Part shown: one piece after another, positions 43,048-53,717 of the stretch
How positions within the stretch are numbered: the first letter of the stretch is position 1
Layout of the letters: each line of letters opens with the position of its first letter
Assembly (NCBI RefSeq): GCF_022174665.1
Contig: NZ_CP076562.1
Location: 1,534,501 to 1,598,500 of the forward strand
Reading direction: 5' to 3'
From: Eubacterium sp. MSJ-33
GTDB taxonomy: Bacteria; Bacillota; Clostridia; Lachnospirales; Lachnospiraceae
Length of the DNA: 64,000 nucleotides
Made by a program: the position numbers and the translations under genes
The notes under the pieces: generated by a model
The model's input: only the letters and a program-made list of their open reading frames with translations
Told to the model about the DNA's origin: nothing
Database searches by the model: none

Positions 43048-43488
43048 CTAAATCACCTCTGCTTTTCCACCAAGAGCTTCAATCTTCTCTGCAGCGGACT
43101 TACTGAAAGCATTTGCCTTAACAGTAAGCTTTTTAGTCAACTCTCCATTTCCTAAAATCTTAACACCATCTCTGGCGTTCTTTACAATACCTGCCTCGAT
43201 CAATGTAGCTACAGATACCTCTGCACCATCTTCGAATCTCTCGAGAACTGAAAGGTTGATTGCAACGATCTCCTTATGATTTCTGCTTGTGAATCCTCTC
43301 TTAGGGATTCTTCTGTAAAGTGGCATCTGTCCACCTTCGAAGCCCGGTCTTGGAGCTCCAGAACGAGCCTTCTGACCCTTGTGGCCCTTACCAGCAGTCT
43401 TACCATTTCCTGAACCATGTCCACGGCCTCTTCTGAAGCTATCGCTTGATACAGCGCCTTCAGCTGGCTTTAAACTTGATAAATTCAT
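43048..43488 (-). CDS. rplO: 50S ribosomal protein L15
   Basis: 146 aa from the ATG at 43488 ([12 protein letters not shown]). The [24 protein letters not shown] glycine-rich N-terminal extension is read in order. A GGAGGAACAGTC site precedes the chosen ATG. 22 bases after rpmD. Confidence 0.97.
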   Translation of the reverse strand: MNLSSLKPAEGAVSSDSFRRGRGHGSGNGKTAGKGHKGQKARSGAPRPGFEGGQMPLYRRIPKRGFTSRNHKEIVAINLSVLERFEDGAEVSVATLIEAGIVKNARDGVKILGNGELTKKLTVKANAFSKSAAEKIEALGGKAEVI

Positions 43489-43510
43489 GACTGTTCCTCC
43501 TTCTAACAAA

Positions 43511-43693
43511 TTAAGCTTCTTCTACTTTTACTAAGTGACGAACCTGCTGTACCATTCCCATTGTAGCTGCATTGTTTGGAAGTTCTACAGTCTTATGCAT
43601 CTTTGTAAGACCAAGTGCCTTAACAGTTGCTCTATGCTTAGGAATTGCACCGATTGGTGACTTTACTAATGTTACTTTTACCTTATCTGCCAT
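43511..43693 (-). CDS. rpmD: 50S ribosomal protein L30
   Basis: 60 aa, [20 protein letters not shown] and [13 protein letters not shown] are typical. Present here, as in most but not all bacteria. 14 bases after rpsE. Confidence 0.97.
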   Translation of the reverse strand: MADKVKVTLVKSPIGAIPKHRATVKALGLTKMHKTVELPNNAATMGMVQQVRHLVKVEEA

Positions 43694-43707
43694 CTCAAAT
43701 TACCTCC

Positions 43708-44217
43708 TTAGTTAAGAATCTCGTCTAAAGACTTACCACGGAGTTTTGCAATCTCTTCAGGGGACTTAATTGCCTTAAGACCCTCGATTGTAGCAAGAAC
43801 AACATTCTGCTTGTTGTTAGAGCCGAGAGACTTTGTACGGATGTTCTTATATCCTGCAAGCTCAAGTACCTTACGAGCAGGACCACCAGCGATGATACCG
43901 GTACCTTCCGGTGAAGACTTCAGCAGTACGCTTGCGCTGCCGAACTTACCTGTATAATCATATGGAATACTTCCATTCTCGTTAATATCAACTTTTACAA
44001 GTTTCTTGATTGCATCCTCTTTTGCCTTGCGGATTGCCTCAGGGACCTCAGCTGCCTTACCTAAGCCGGCACCTACGTGTCCGTTCTTATCTCCGACAAC
44101 TACAAGAGCAGCAAATCTCATGTTACGTCCACCTTTTACAACTTTGGTGACACGCTTAATGTTTACTACGCTATCTTCCAATTCTAAATTAGAAGCATCG
44201 ATAATTTCACGTTTCAT
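43708..44217 (-). CDS. rpsE: 30S ribosomal protein S5
   Basis: 169 aa, accuracy-related protein of the 30S subunit. The double-stranded-RNA binding part ([34 protein letters not shown]) and the C-terminal [18 protein letters not shown] are clear. 18 bases after rplR. Confidence 0.98.
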   Translation of the reverse strand: MKREIIDASNLELEDSVVNIKRVTKVVKGGRNMRFAALVVVGDKNGHVGAGLGKAAEVPEAIRKAKEDAIKKLVKVDINENGSIPYDYTGKFGSASVLLKSSPEGTGIIAGGPARKVLELAGYKNIRTKSLGSNNKQNVVLATIEGLKAIKSPEEIAKLRGKSLDEILN

Positions 44218-44235
44218 GTGTTGTTCTCCTCCCTA

Positions 44236-44604
44236 TTAGAATTCAAGACCAGCTTCTCTAGCAGCATCTGCTAAAGCCTGAATCTTACCCTGATATATAA
44301 AACCGCCTCTGTCAAAGACAACTTCCTTGATACCTGCATCAAGAGCCTTCTGTGCAATTACCTTGCCAAGATAAGCTGCTGCTGCAACATCATTTGTCTT
44401 CTCTAACTGATCCTTTACGTCCTTCTGAACTGTTGAAGCTGACACTAAAGTGTTACCAACTGTATCGTCAATAATCTGAGCGTACATATGATTATTACTT
44501 CTGAATACAGCAAGTCTTGGTCTTTCAGCAGTGCCGCTAAAACGGTTACGAACTCTTAAATGCTTCTTAATACGAATAGCACTTCTTGATTCCTTTTTAA
44601 TCAT
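44236..44604 (-). CDS. rplR: 50S ribosomal protein L18
   Basis: 122 aa, 5S rRNA binder. [31 protein letters not shown] and [24 protein letters not shown] are conserved. 17 bases after rplF. Confidence 0.98.
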   Translation of the reverse strand: MIKKESRSAIRIKKHLRVRNRFSGTAERPRLAVFRSNNHMYAQIIDDTVGNTLVSASTVQKDVKDQLEKTNDVAAAAYLGKVIAQKALDAGIKEVVFDRGGFIYQGKIQALADAAREAGLEF

Positions 44605-44621
44605 ATCTTTTCACTCCCTTA

Positions 44622-45161
44622 TTATTTCTTACCAGTCTTACCAACTTTACGTCTGATAACTTCATCAACGTACTTGATACCCTTGCCCTTATATGGCTCT
44701 GGGGCTCTCTTCTCACGGATTTCGGCAGCATACTGGCCAACCTTTTCCTTGTCGATACCGCTAACAGTGATCTTGTTACCATCTACAGTTGTTGTGATTC
44801 CATCCGGATCAATCATCTCAACCGGATGTGAGTAACCAAGTGCAAGGTTCAGCTTGTTACCCTGCTTAGCTGCTCTGTAACCAACACCGTTAACTTCCAA
44901 AACCTTTGTATATCCCTCAGTTACACCAATTACCATGTTGTGAATGAGAGTTCTTGTAAGACCATGAAGTGAACGCATCTTCTTCAAGTCGTTTGGTCTG
45001 TTTACGAGAATCTCTTCGCCTTCCTGCTTGATCTCCATCTCTGCTGGAAGTACTCTCTCAAGAGTTCCCTTTGGTCCCTTTACAGTCACCTTATTATTTT
45101 CTGCTATCTCAACAGTTACGCCTGCCGGAATAGCGATAGGCATTCTTCCGATTCGTGACAT
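44622..45161 (-). CDS. rplF: 50S ribosomal protein L6
   Basis: 179 aa, two homologous domains near the factor-binding site. [17 protein letters not shown] start and the C-terminal [21 protein letters not shown] are typical. 43 bases after rpsH. Confidence 0.98.
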   Translation of the reverse strand: MSRIGRMPIAIPAGVTVEIAENNKVTVKGPKGTLERVLPAEMEIKQEGEEILVNRPNDLKKMRSLHGLTRTLIHNMVIGVTEGYTKVLEVNGVGYRAAKQGNKLNLALGYSHPVEMIDPDGITTTVDGNKITVSGIDKEKVGQYAAEIREKRAPEPYKGKGIKYVDEVIRRKVGKTGKK

Positions 45162-45204
45162 TTCGCCTTGTCCTCCTTAATTATTCTCTTGTGGAAAATC
45201 CCGA

Positions 45205-45606
45205 CTACCAAATGAAAGCCAGTACTTCTCCACCAACATTTTCTTTTCTTGCTTCCTTATCTGTTAATACACCCTTGTTTGTAGAGATGATTGCTGTACC
45301 GAGGCCACCGAGTACCTTTGGAAGCTCATCCTTTGATGCGTATACACGAAGACCAGGCTTAGAGATTTTCTTAAGACCTGTAAGGATCTTCTCGTTCTTG
45401 TTTGCACCATACTTAAGTGTAATCTTGATTGTCTTGAAGTTTCCTTCCTCAACAACGTCAACTGCCTTGACATAACCTTCCTTGAGGAGAATGTCTGCAA
45501 TCGCCAGCTTCATCTTTGAAGCAGGTATATCTACTGTATCATGTTTTGCAGTATTTGCATTACGGATTCTTGTAAGCATATCTGCAATTGGATCGCTCAT
45601 TGACAT
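45205..45606 (-). CDS. rpsH: 30S ribosomal protein S8
   Basis: 133 aa. [15 protein letters not shown] start and the closing [20 protein letters not shown] are conserved. The first ATG (45606) is used because AGGAGG lies 10 bases upstream. In spc-operon position after rpsN. Confidence 0.98.
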   Translation of the reverse strand: MSMSDPIADMLTRIRNANTAKHDTVDIPASKMKLAIADILLKEGYVKAVDVVEEGNFKTIKITLKYGANKNEKILTGLKKISKPGLRVYASKDELPKVLGGLGTAIISTNKGVLTDKEARKENVGGEVLAFIW

Positions 45607-45637
45607 AGCTTTGTTTCCTCCTTATTCTTCTTCACTC

Positions 45638-45823
45638 TTACCAGCTTGACTTCTTAACGCCTGGTATCTGTCCCTTGTATGCTAACTCACGGAAACATAC
45701 TCTACAAATTCCATATTTTCTCAAAACTGAATGTGGACGACCACAAATCTTGCAACGAGTGTACTCTCTGGTAGAAAACTTCTGAGGACGCTGCTGCTTA
45801 ATCTTCATAGATGTTTTAGCCAT
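45638..45823 (-). CDS. rpsN: 30S ribosomal protein S14, zinc type
   Basis: 61 aa, the short zinc-dependent form. [20 protein letters not shown] supplies four cysteine ligands. The C+ form in the spc operon is usual for Firmicutes. 13 bases after rplE. Confidence 0.98.
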   Translation of the reverse strand: MAKTSMKIKQQRPQKFSTREYTRCKICGRPHSVLRKYGICRVCFRELAYKGQIPGVKKSSW

Positions 45824-45836
45824 AGTTCATTTCCTC

Positions 45837-46376
45837 CTACTTCTTAAATGGCATACCGAACAAAGTCAATAACTCACGAGCTTCCTCGTCTGTCTCAGCT
45901 GTGGTAACGAAGATGATATCCATACCTCTTACCTTATCAACCTTATCGTACTCGATTTCAGGGAAAATAAGCTGCTCCTTGATACCTAATGCATAGTTAC
46001 CTCTACCATCAAAAGCATCCGGATTAACACCTCTAAAGTCACGTACTCGTGGAAGTGCAAGGTTTACAAGTCTGTCTGTAAACTCATACATCTTCTCGCC
46101 ACGAAGTGTAACCTTACATCCGATTGGCATACCTTCTCTTAACTTGAAGTTCGCTACGGACTTCTTAGCACGTGTTACAACTGCCTTCTGACCTGTGATT
46201 GTCTCAAGATCCTTGATTGCAGTATCTAAAACCTTTGCGTTTTCCTTTGCTTCTCCAACGCCCATGTTGATAACGATCTTATCAAGCTTTGGAATCTGCA
46301 TTACATTCTTATATCCAAACTTCTTAACCATAGCATCTTTAATTTCGTTGCTATATAAATCTTTAAGTCTGCTCAA
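45837..46376 (-). CDS. rplE: 50S ribosomal protein L5
   Basis: 179 aa, 5S rRNA and P-site tRNA contact. [33 protein letters not shown] and [17 protein letters not shown] are conserved. 23 bases after rplX. Confidence 0.98.
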   Translation of the reverse strand: MSRLKDLYSNEIKDAMVKKFGYKNVMQIPKLDKIVINMGVGEAKENAKVLDTAIKDLETITGQKAVVTRAKKSVANFKLREGMPIGCKVTLRGEKMYEFTDRLVNLALPRVRDFRGVNPDAFDGRGNYALGIKEQLIFPEIEYDKVDKVRGMDIIFVTTAETDEEARELLTLFGMPFKK

Positions 46377-46399
46377 AATCTTCTGCCTCCTTCCCTATA

Positions 46400-46717
46400 T
46401 TAATCGATAACTTCTGTCTTGCCATCGATCTTGGCTACTCTGACCTTATCCTTCTTCTCACCCTGGAAACCAATACGAACCGGCTTACCCTTGTAGAGAT
46501 ACATAACGTTTGAAAGGTCGATAGGAGCTTCCTTATCAATGATTCCGCCCTGCTGGTTCTGCATACTTGGCTTGCTGTGCTTATGAACGATGTTTACGCC
46601 CTCAACAAGTACCTTGTTGTTCTTAGCATCAACAGATAATACCTTACCTTCTTTGCCCTTATCCTTACCGGCAATGACCTGAACCATATCGTCTTTTTTA
46701 ATCTTCATAGTTGCCAT
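46400..46717 (-). CDS. rplX: 50S ribosomal protein L24
   Basis: 105 aa, assembly initiator with a KOW fold (KKDDMVQVIAGKDKGKEGKV). The first ATG at 46717 has AGGAGGTAGCGACG; a second ATG three codons later is possible. Confidence 0.97.
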   Translation of the reverse strand: MATMKIKKDDMVQVIAGKDKGKEGKVLSVDAKNNKVLVEGVNIVHKHSKPSMQNQQGGIIDKEAPIDLSNVMYLYKGKPVRIGFQGEKKDKVRVAKIDGKTEVID

Positions 46718-46729
46718 CGTCGCTACCTC

Positions 46730-47098
46730 CTATAATACTTCTGGTGCAAGAGACACGATCTTCATGAACTTCTTGTCTCTCAATTCTCTAGCGACAGGTC
46801 CAAAAATACGTGTTCCTCTTGGATTTCCGTCATCCTTAATAATAACTGCTGCGTTCTCATCAAACTTGATGTAGGAACCGTCCTTACGACGTGCACCCTT
46901 CTTAGAACGTACAACTACGGCTTTCACAACATCACCCTTTTTTACAACTCCGCCTGGTGTTGCGTCTTTAACTGAGGCAACGATGACATCACCGATATTT
47001 GCATATCTTCTTGTAGAACCGCCTAACACGCGAATGCAGAGGATTTCCTTAGCACCTGTGTTATCAGCAACTCTAAGTCTTGTTTCCTGCTGTACCAT
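46730..47098 (-). CDS. rplN: 50S ribosomal protein L14
   Basis: 122 aa. [20 protein letters not shown] start and [20 protein letters not shown] end, typical length. 15 bases after rpsQ. Confidence 0.98.
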   Translation of the reverse strand: MVQQETRLRVADNTGAKEILCIRVLGGSTRRYANIGDVIVASVKDATPGGVVKKGDVVKAVVVRSKKGARRKDGSYIKFDENAAVIIKDDGNPRGTRIFGPVARELRDKKFMKIVSLAPEVL

Positions 47099-47113
47099 TT
47101 TGTCTGCGCCTCC

Positions 47114-47368
47114 TTACTTAGCCTTCTCGATAATCTCGACAAGTCTCCATCTCTTATCCTTTGCCAAAGGTCTTGTCTCCATTACTCTTACTCTATCGCC
47201 AACTTTACACTCATTGTTCTCATCATGTGCCTTGAGCTTGTAAGTTCTCTTTACAATCTTACCGTAAAGAGGATGCTTTACATTATCAACGATTGACACA
47301 ACGATTGTTTTGTCCATCTTATCACTTGTAACTAAACCTACACGTGTTTTTCTCAGATTTCTGTCCAC
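47114..47368 (-). CDS. rpsQ: 30S ribosomal protein S17
   Basis: 84 aa OB-fold primary 16S binder. [20 protein letters not shown] and [19 protein letters not shown] are conserved. 24 bases after rpmC. Confidence 0.98.
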   Translation of the reverse strand: MDRNLRKTRVGLVTSDKMDKTIVVSIVDNVKHPLYGKIVKRTYKLKAHDENNECKVGDRVRVMETRPLAKDKRWRLVEIIEKAK

Positions 47369-47392
47369 AATATGTTCCTCCTTTTACGATAA

Positions 47393-47602
47393 TTATGCGT
47401 TCGCTTTCTGAGCGATTAATGTCTGAATTCTGGCAATGTTCTTACGAACAACCTTAATTCTGCTTGTGTTCTCAAGCTGGTTAGTGGCGTTCTGGAATCT
47501 CAAGTTGAATAATTCCTTCTTAGCAGCTACTAACTCGCTCTGCAATTCTTCCAGAGACTTTGCGTTTAATTCGTTCTTATAATCCTTAAGCTTCACCGCC
47601 AT
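47393..47602 (-). CDS. rpmC: 50S ribosomal protein L29
   Basis: 69 aa, helical protein at the tunnel exit. [20 protein letters not shown] and [20 protein letters not shown] are conserved. Its start overlaps the end of rplP by 17 bases, so the two are coupled. Confidence 0.98.
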   Translation of the reverse strand: MAVKLKDYKNELNAKSLEELQSELVAAKKELFNLRFQNATNQLENTSRIKVVRKNIARIQTLIAQKANA

Positions 47603-48026
47603 TAACCTCCTTGTCTAAATCTGCTTTTGATACAATCTTACACTTAACAGGCAACTTGTGTGTAGCGAGACGAAGTGCCTCTTTTGCTGTCTCTTCTGGT
47701 ATACCAGCGATCTCAAACAATACTCTGCCCGGCTTAACTACTGCTACCCAGTACTCCAGAGCTCCCTTACCGGAACCCATACGAGTTTCAGCAGGCTTTG
47801 CTGTTACCGGCTTATCTGGGAAAATCTTAATCCAGACTTTACCATTACGCTTTACATATCTTGTCATAGCGATACGGGCAGCCTCAATCTGATTAGACTT
47901 GATCCAAGCAGGCTCAAGTGCTACGATACCATATTCGCCGTTTGTAATCTTATTTCCTCTGAGCGCCTTACCAGCCATAGTGCCTCTGAACTGCTTACGA
48001 CGCTTTACTCTCTTAGGCATTAACAT
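47586..48026 (-). CDS. rplP: 50S ribosomal protein L16
   Basis: 146 aa near the A site. [17 protein letters not shown] start and [19 protein letters not shown]. The ATG shares its A with the rpsC stop (TAATG). The MLMPKR start, two codons before a second ATG, is the usual Firmicute form. Confidence 0.97.
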   Translation of the reverse strand: MLMPKRVKRRKQFRGTMAGKALRGNKITNGEYGIVALEPAWIKSNQIEAARIAMTRYVKRNGKVWIKIFPDKPVTAKPAETRMGSGKGALEYWVAVVKPGRVLFEIAGIPEETAKEALRLATHKLPVKCKIVSKADLDKEVNGGEA

Positions 48027-48691
48027 TATTTATCGCTCCCTTCCTTGTTTCCTTTAGTAGGAAGTACTTCACCGTGGTAAACCCATACCTTAACACCAAC
48101 TTTACCATAAGTTGTGTTTGCCTCAGCAAAACCATAATCGATGTTTGCACGAAGAGTCTGAAGAGGAATCTTACCCTCTGTATAGAACTCTGTTCTAGCC
48201 ATATCTGCACCGCCAAGACGTCCTGAACAGCAAGCCTTGATACCAAGTGCACCCATCTTCATTGTTCTGCTCATGCAAGACTTCATAGCACGTCTGAATG
48301 AGATACGATTCTCAAGCTGCTGTGCAATGTTCTCTGCTACTAACTGAGCATCAAGATCCGGCTTCTTAATCTCCTTGATGTCGATGAAGAGCTTCTTAGA
48401 AGTGAACTTCTGAAGCTTTGCCTTGATCTCGTTGATACCAGCGCCGCCCTTACCGATTACTACACCAGGCTTAGCTGTATATAAGTTTACTCTTACCTTA
48501 TCTGCTGTTCTCTCGATTTCGATCTTAGAGATGTTTGCAGAATAAAGCTGCTTCTTTAAAAACTCACGAATTTTATAATCCTCAACAAGGTTATCTGAGA
48601 ATTCTCCGTCCTTGGTATCAGCATACCACTTTGAATCCCAATCCTTGATGATTCCGACTCTTAAACCATGTGGATTAACTTTCTGTCCCAT
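48026..48691 (-). CDS. rpsC: 30S ribosomal protein S3
   Basis: 221 aa, mRNA entry. [20 protein letters not shown] start, KH domain with [17 protein letters not shown] and C-terminal [18 protein letters not shown]. 10 bases after rplV. Confidence 0.98.
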   Translation of the reverse strand: MGQKVNPHGLRVGIIKDWDSKWYADTKDGEFSDNLVEDYKIREFLKKQLYSANISKIEIERTADKVRVNLYTAKPGVVIGKGGAGINEIKAKLQKFTSKKLFIDIKEIKKPDLDAQLVAENIAQQLENRISFRRAMKSCMSRTMKMGALGIKACCSGRLGGADMARTEFYTEGKIPLQTLRANIDYGFAEANTTYGKVGVKVWVYHGEVLPTKGNKEGSDK

Positions 48692-48701
48692 TGCTTACCT
48701 C

Positions 48702-49088
48702 CTATCTTGCATCCAGCACAACAGTGATGTGGCTTGTTCTCTTCTCGATTCTGTAAGCTCTACCCTGTGCTCTCGGCTGAATTCTCTTCATTGTTGGTCC
48801 TTTGTTTGCATAGCACTCAGCGATGTAAAGGTCTTCAACCTTCATACCGTTGTTGTTCTCTGCATTCGCAATAGCGGACTTCAATAACTTCTCAATTACC
48901 TTTGATGCATAACGATTGTTGTAAGCAAGAATACCAAGTGCTGAAGTTACATCCTTGCCTCTGATCGCATCTAATACGAAACATGCCTTAGTTACTGAAA
49001 TTCTTGCATATGAAACAGTAGCCTTAGGTCTTGTATCCTTATTCTCATTTCTGAGTCTCTTAATCTGGGATCTATGTCCTTTTGCCAT
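48702..49088 (-). CDS. rplV: 50S ribosomal protein L22
   Basis: 128 aa, lines the exit tunnel. ARISVTKACFVLDAIRGKDV and PTMKRIQPRAQGRAYRIEKR are conserved; a basic 20-residue N-terminal stretch precedes them. 20 bases after rpsS. Confidence 0.98.
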   Translation of the reverse strand: MAKGHRSQIKRLRNENKDTRPKATVSYARISVTKACFVLDAIRGKDVTSALGILAYNNRYASKVIEKLLKSAIANAENNNGMKVEDLYIAECYANKGPTMKRIQPRAQGRAYRIEKRTSHITVVLDAR

Positions 49089-49108
49089 GAATGTGTCCTC
49101 CTTTCGAC

Positions 49109-49390
49109 TTATCTCTTCTTACCCTTCTTCTCATCTTTGCCATGTCCTCTGTATGTTCTTGTTGCAACGAACTCACCGAGCTTATGACCAACCATATCCT
49201 CAGTTACATATACAGGCACATGCTTTCTTCCATCATATACAGCGATTGTATGACCAACGAATGATGGGAAGATTGTTGAACGACGTGACCATGTCTTAAT
49301 GACGTCCTTCTTGCTGTCAGCGTTCATAGCATCTATCTTCTTTAACAAATAACCATCTGCAAATGGTCCTTTCTTTAATGAACGAGCCAT
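49109..49390 (-). CDS. rpsS: 30S ribosomal protein S19
   Basis: 93 aa, head of the 30S subunit. [19 protein letters not shown] start and [20 protein letters not shown]. 11 bases after rplB. Confidence 0.98.
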   Translation of the reverse strand: MARSLKKGPFADGYLLKKIDAMNADSKKDVIKTWSRRSTIFPSFVGHTIAVYDGRKHVPVYVTEDMVGHKLGEFVATRTYRGHGKDEKKGKKR

Positions 49391-49401
49391 AACTTACCTC
49401 C

Positions 49402-50244
49402 TTACTTAACGTTCTTACCGTCTCTTGTTCTTACAATATACTTGTTAGACTGCTTGTTCTTCTTTCTGGTCTTAAGTCCCAGTGCCGGCTTACCCCAAGG
49501 AGTAGATGGGCCAGAACGACCGATCGGTGCTCTACCTTCACCACCACCGTGTGGGTGATCGTTCGGGTTCATAACAGAACCACGTACTGTTGGGCGAACA
49601 CCCATGTGACGCTTACGTCCTGCTTTACCGATGTTAACAAGTCCGTGCTCGATGTTACCAACCTGACCGATTGTTGCACGGCAAACGATAGGAACCATTC
49701 TCATTTCGCCGGATGGAAGTCTGAGTGTTGCATACTTGCCTTCCTTTGCCATGAGCTGAGCGGAGTTACCTGCGGAACGTACAAGCTGTGCGCCCTTTCC
49801 AGGATAAAGCTCAATGTTGTGAATCTCAGTACCAACTGGAATATTTGCAAGTGGTAAACAGTTACCAACCTTGATTTCTGCATTTGCACCATTCATAAGC
49901 TCGTCGCCAACCTTAAGGCCAACCGGAGCAATGATGTATGCCTTCTCGCCATCTGCATAGTAAAGCAGTGCGATATTTGCTGTTCTATTTGGATCGTACT
50001 CGATTGCAGCTACCTTAGCCGGGATATCATCCTTTGTTCTCTTGAAGTCGATGACTCTGTACTTCTGTCTGTTACCACCGCCGATATGTCTTACTGTAAT
50101 CTTACCCTGATTGTTACGTCCTGCTGTCTTGTCCTTCTTTGCAAGAAGGGATTTCTCTGGAGTACTCTTTGTGATCTCCTCGAAATCAAGACCTGTCATA
50201 TTCCTTCTGGAAGGTGTATATGGGTTATATGTCTTAATTCCCAT
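49402..50244 (-). CDS. rplB: 50S ribosomal protein L2
   Basis: 280 aa, peptidyl-transferase region protein. Start at 50244 ([18 protein letters not shown]) with AAGGAGAACAAAA. C-terminal [19 protein letters not shown] holds the conserved histidine. 61 bases after rplW. Confidence 0.98.
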   Translation of the reverse strand: MGIKTYNPYTPSRRNMTGLDFEEITKSTPEKSLLAKKDKTAGRNNQGKITVRHIGGGNRQKYRVIDFKRTKDDIPAKVAAIEYDPNRTANIALLYYADGEKAYIIAPVGLKVGDELMNGANAEIKVGNCLPLANIPVGTEIHNIELYPGKGAQLVRSAGNSAQLMAKEGKYATLRLPSGEMRMVPIVCRATIGQVGNIEHGLVNIGKAGRKRHMGVRPTVRGSVMNPNDHPHGGGEGRAPIGRSGPSTPWGKPALGLKTRKKNKQSNKYIVRTRDGKNVK

Positions 50245-50305
50245 TTTTGTTCTCCTTTCGAATCTCAATTTATTATCGTGCTTTTATTGCACATAGTTTT
50301 ACATC

Positions 50306-50605
50306 TTAAAGACCTTCGAATAACTCGATGTCTGCACTCTCAGCTGTAAGCTGAACGATTGCCTTCTTAGTCTTTGCTGTCTTGCCGTAGGTCATTCCAC
50401 GTCTCTTTGTCTTACCATCCTGATTCATTGTGTTGACCTTAGCAACCTTTGCTCCCTCGAACATCTTCTCTACAGCTTCCTTAACCTGAGCCTTGGTAGC
50501 TTCCGGATGTACAAGAAAAGTGTACTTCTTCTCAGCCATAGCGTTCATACTCTTCTCTGTAAGAACCGGCTTAAGGATAACGTCATAATACTTAATATCT
50601 GCCAT
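50306..50605 (-). CDS. rplW: 50S ribosomal protein L23
   Basis: 99 aa, tunnel-exit docking site for trigger factor and [23 protein letters not shown] and [20 protein letters not shown]. Its ATG overlaps the rplD stop by one base. Confidence 0.98.
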   Translation of the reverse strand: MADIKYYDVILKPVLTEKSMNAMAEKKYTFLVHPEATKAQVKEAVEKMFEGAKVAKVNTMNQDGKTKRRGMTYGKTAKTKKAIVQLTAESADIELFEGL

Positions 50606-51225
50606 TATGCATACACCTCCTCGATTGCTGCTACTGCATCCTTTGTAAGTACGAGTGAATCATACTTCAGAATGTCGTATACATTGAGTGAATTTGTCAT
50701 TGTTGTCTTAACTGTAGGGATGTTTCTGGCTGAAAGAACAACCTTCTCATCCTTATCCTTTGTTACAACCAAAGCCTTAGGAGCCTTTAAGTTGTCAAGG
50801 ATCTGAACAAACTTTGAAGTCTTGATCTCATCCAGGTTGAATGCATCAACTACTACAAGCTTAGCATCCTGAACCTTTGATGTAAGAGCAGACTTCATAG
50901 CGATCTGCTTCTCTCTCTTGTTCATCTTCATAGAGTAATCTCTTGGCTTTGGTGCAAATACAACACCACCGCCTGTCCACTGTGGAGATCTTGTAGAACC
51001 CTGTCTTGCATGACCTGTTCCCTTCTGTCTCCAAGGCTTTCTACCGCCACCAGATACTTCAGAACGTGTCTTTGCGCTCTGTGTTCCCTGACGACCGTTT
51101 GCTAACTGGCTTACAACTGCCAGATGTACTAAATGCTCATTTATCTCAACACCGAATACGTTGTCGTTAAGCTCAAGCTTATCTACTTCTTTACCTTCGA
51201 TGTTATAAACTGCTACTGTTGCCAT
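50605..51225 (-). CDS. rplD: 50S ribosomal protein L4
   Basis: 206 aa, tunnel protein and, in many bacteria, repressor of the S10 operon. [20 protein letters not shown] is the conserved loop. 29 bases after rplC. Confidence 0.98.
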   Translation of the reverse strand: MATVAVYNIEGKEVDKLELNDNVFGVEINEHLVHLAVVSQLANGRQGTQSAKTRSEVSGGGRKPWRQKGTGHARQGSTRSPQWTGGGVVFAPKPRDYSMKMNKREKQIAMKSALTSKVQDAKLVVVDAFNLDEIKTSKFVQILDNLKAPKALVVTKDKDEKVVLSARNIPTVKTTMTNSLNVYDILKYDSLVLTKDAVAAIEEVYA

Positions 51226-51254
51226 CTAATGATCCTCCTTCCTGAAAGCCCGGC

Positions 51255-51938
51255 TTATTTGCCAGTCTTTACTGTTTCCTTAATCATTACTAATGATTTC
51301 TTTGGTCCAGGAACGGCACCCTTTACCAAAATTACGTTGTTCTCTACATCTATCTTAACAATCTCAAGGTTCTGTACTGTAACTCTTACATTACCCATAT
51401 GTCCAGGCATCTTCTTACCCTTGAATACTCTACCTGGTGTTGTTGCAGAACCATTGGAACCTGCATGACGATGATACTTGGAACCATGAGCTGAAGGACC
51501 AGACTTCATACCGAATCTCTTGATACCGCCTGCGTATCCCTTACCCTTTGACTTTGCAGTAACATCAATCTTGTCACCCTCTGCAAAGATATCAGCTTTG
51601 ATCTCATCACCTGCGTTGTAATCAGCTACGTTCTCAAGTCTGAACTCACGAACGAACTTCTTAGGTGTTGTGCCAGCCTTCTTGAAGTGACCAACCTCTG
51701 CCTTACCAGCGCCATGTGGGTTTCTGATTACTTTCTTTCCAGAAACATCCTTTGTTGTTACTCTTTCTTTCTTTTCGCCGAAACCAACCTGTACTGCATC
51801 GTAACCGTCGTTATCAACTGTCTTTACCTGAGTTACAACACATGGTCCAGCCTGTAAAACTGTTACTGGTGTTAAAACACCGTCTTCGTTGAAGATTTGA
51901 GTCATTCCGACTTTTGTTGCTAAAATAGCCTTCTTCAT
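51255..51938 (-). CDS. rplC: 50S ribosomal protein L3
   Basis: 227 aa, slightly longer than in B. subtilis (209) owing to loops in the first half. [20 protein letters not shown] start and [20 protein letters not shown]. 105 bases after rpsJ. Confidence 0.98.
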   Translation of the reverse strand: MKKAILATKVGMTQIFNEDGVLTPVTVLQAGPCVVTQVKTVDNDGYDAVQVGFGEKKERVTTKDVSGKKVIRNPHGAGKAEVGHFKKAGTTPKKFVREFRLENVADYNAGDEIKADIFAEGDKIDVTAKSKGKGYAGGIKRFGMKSGPSAHGSKYHRHAGSNGSATTPGRVFKGKKMPGHMGNVRVTVQNLEIVKIDVENNVILVKGAVPGPKKSLVMIKETVKTGK

Positions 51939-52043
51939 GAATTTTTTCCTCCTAATTTTAATTCACAGCGGATTGCCGGAGCAATCATTCTAAATTCGCT
52001 TTCGCGTAATTAGGTACTGCAATAAACATTTTAATTTGATGAA

Positions 52044-52355
52044 TTACTTCATCTTTACATTAACATATACACCAGCTGAAACATCAAGCTTCTGAAGAGC
52101 ATCGATTGTCTTCTGTGATGGTGTAAGTACATCAATGAGTCTCTTGTGAGTTCTCTGCTCGAACTGTTCTCTGGAATCCTTATACTTATGAACAGCTCTG
52201 AGGATTGTGATTTTCTCAACCTTTGTAGGCATCGGAACAGGACCTGAAACCTTTGCTCCTGTACTCTTGATCGTCTCGATGATCTGCTTTGCAGCCTGAT
52301 CGATTAACTTGTGATCGTACGCCTTCAATGTGATTCTCATTACTTGACTTGCCAT
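52044..52355 (-). CDS. rpsJ: 30S ribosomal protein S10
   Basis: 103 aa, first gene of the S10 operon; also part of the NusB-E antitermination complex. Start at 52355 ([20 protein letters not shown]) with AGGAGG 11 bases upstream. The open frame further upstream is leader. [20 protein letters not shown] is conserved. Confidence 0.98.
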   Translation of the reverse strand: MASQVMRITLKAYDHKLIDQAAKQIIETIKSTGAKVSGPVPMPTKVEKITILRAVHKYKDSREQFEQRTHKRLIDVLTPSQKTIDALQKLDVSAGVYVNVKMK

Positions 52356-52602
52356 AAAAAAAGCCGCCTCCTTTTCGCACTTTTTGTAGTACGACAAGTG
52401 GTGACTGTACAACTTTCCCGTGTGTTTCCTATCTTATCTCGCACCGAAGTGCTTTTGATATCTTCACACGTCATCTCTGGCATTGCCAGATGGTTATTGA
52501 GTACAGTGACTTGTCGCCAGTTATCGTTAATTGACATTCGCTCCACGAAAAACCTATGTCATGCATAGCAACCTTCGCTTCTACGCTATCAATGTCACAG
52601 CA
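52356..52602 (-). promoter_or_regulatory. S10 operon leader
   Basis: About 247 bases lie between the predicted start and rpsJ. The minus strand has several stems, such as CATCTGGCAATGCCAGATG-like pairing (CATCTGGC / GCCAGAGATG) and GCACTTCGGTGC. Leaders before rpsJ bind L4 and limit the operon in several bacterial groups. Whether this one does is unknown. Confidence 0.45.
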
Positions 52603-52608
52603 AGGGTT

Positions 52609-52637
52609 ATTATACTCAATACCACCTGTAAATGCAA
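52609..52637 (-). promoter_or_regulatory. Promoter of the S10-spc-alpha superoperon
   Basis: TTGCAT (52632-52637), 17 bases and perfect TATAAT (52609-52614) on the minus strand. The next gene upstream ends far away at 52866, so this is the likely main start for about 16 kb of ribosomal protein genes. Confidence 0.8.
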
Positions 52638-52811
52638 GAGTTTTTTTTATTTTTTTGTATTTTTTTCGATACGCCGGTATGTCCGCCAGATTCCTATCTT
52701 TTTTGCATTTTTCTATGTTTCTTCTATAATAATGTACCGGGGATATCATAATGCTTTGTTTCATAAGCAGATTGGCGCCGCTTATGAATATGAATACGGA
52801 TGACTGTATAT

Positions 52812-52915
52812 ATTCTGTACCGCTACTTACGAATACTGATTGTCGTCTGTATTCTGTACCGCTACTTACGAATACGGATTGTTGTCTGTATTCTGTCCCG
52901 ATGTATACGGAACAC
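52812..52915. repeat. 39-bp tandem repeat at the 3' end of the membrane protein gene
   Basis: ATTCTGTACC begins at 52812 and 52851 and a diverged ATTCTGTCCC at 52890, so the period is 39 (13 codons). On the minus strand each unit encodes a word like QNTDxNxYS followed by TAA. The gene stops in the first unit it meets (52866); the other units lie beyond the stop and preserve their own in-frame stops. Confidence 0.85.
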
Positions 52916-53693
52916 TTGGGGCACCATCCGGTGTCTGGTTATATGCCTGTCCGGTGACTGGATTTACCACACTTGCATCATATGGCTGTCCGGTTACCGG
53001 ATTTACATAAGGATTACCCGGCTGTCCCATCGCCGGTGTTGCATTTGTATAAGCAAGATTCTTCTCATTCTTAATCTGTTTGTTAATCTTTGCAAACGCT
53101 ACAATACAGAGCACGCCGATTGCCAATGCGCCAAGCACGATTGCCCAGCCAAAAAATCTTGTCTGCGTAGCATCGACTGCAACCGTATAATAATCGCAGT
53201 AATCTGTAATGCCGGATGACGCCAGCGCATCTCTGTAATAGCCTTCGATTTCCGGATCCAGTGTACGAATCTGTCCTTCAATCGCAATTGCATCGCTGAA
53301 GTTTGCATTATCATCATTTGCAAGTTCATCCAGCTTTTCGATTGTCTTCTTGTTCTTGACTGTAAGTACAATCACCTTTGCCTCGGAAATATCCGTCATG
53401 CTATCATCGCCAAGGACAATCGCATAATGCTGTTCTTTCCCTACCGGAATGATTCCGTTGATCTTATGCTGTGTCTCTGCAAAGTTTCCAAGCACAAGAT
53501 AGCTGTCTGTTCTTACATGATCGTCCTTCTGCGGGCGGACATTCGCTGCGATCTCATTTAAGTCCTTTGCCTTGCCTCCAAGCAGATAATCCATGTCGCC
53601 AATGAAGCACATGATTGCCAGCAGCACGAAAATAATTCCGACGATCAGGCTGACGATTGCACCGCCTTTTTTGTTCTGAGTCTTTGGTTTCAT
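52866..53693 (-). CDS. Membrane protein with Pro/Gly/Asn-rich tail
   Basis: A 275-aa protein. Membrane segments at about 11-33 and 182-204 enclose an extracellular domain of about 145 residues (YLVLGNFAETQHKING, YAIVLGDDSMTDISEAKV). The cytoplasmic tail from about 215 is low-complexity and repetitive: NPYVNPVTGQPYD, VVNPVTGQAYNQ, ending GQNTDNNPYS. The layout resembles DUF6709-like or SURF-type membrane proteins only loosely; no function can be given. It lies alone between the S10 promoter and the split methyltransferase. Confidence 0.78.
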   Translation of the reverse strand: MKPKTQNKKGGAIVSLIVGIIFVLLAIMCFIGDMDYLLGGKAKDLNEIAANVRPQKDDHVRTDSYLVLGNFAETQHKINGIIPVGKEQHYAIVLGDDSMTDISEAKVIVLTVKNKKTIEKLDELANDDNANFSDAIAIEGQIRTLDPEIEGYYRDALASSGITDYCDYYTVAVDATQTRFFGWAIVLGALAIGVLCIVAFAKINKQIKNEKNLAYTNATPAMGQPGNPYVNPVTGQPYDASVVNPVTGQAYNQTPDGAPSVPYTSGQNTDNNPYS

Positions 53694-53717
53694 AATTTTC
53701 CTCCTCTTCCCTCTCTT

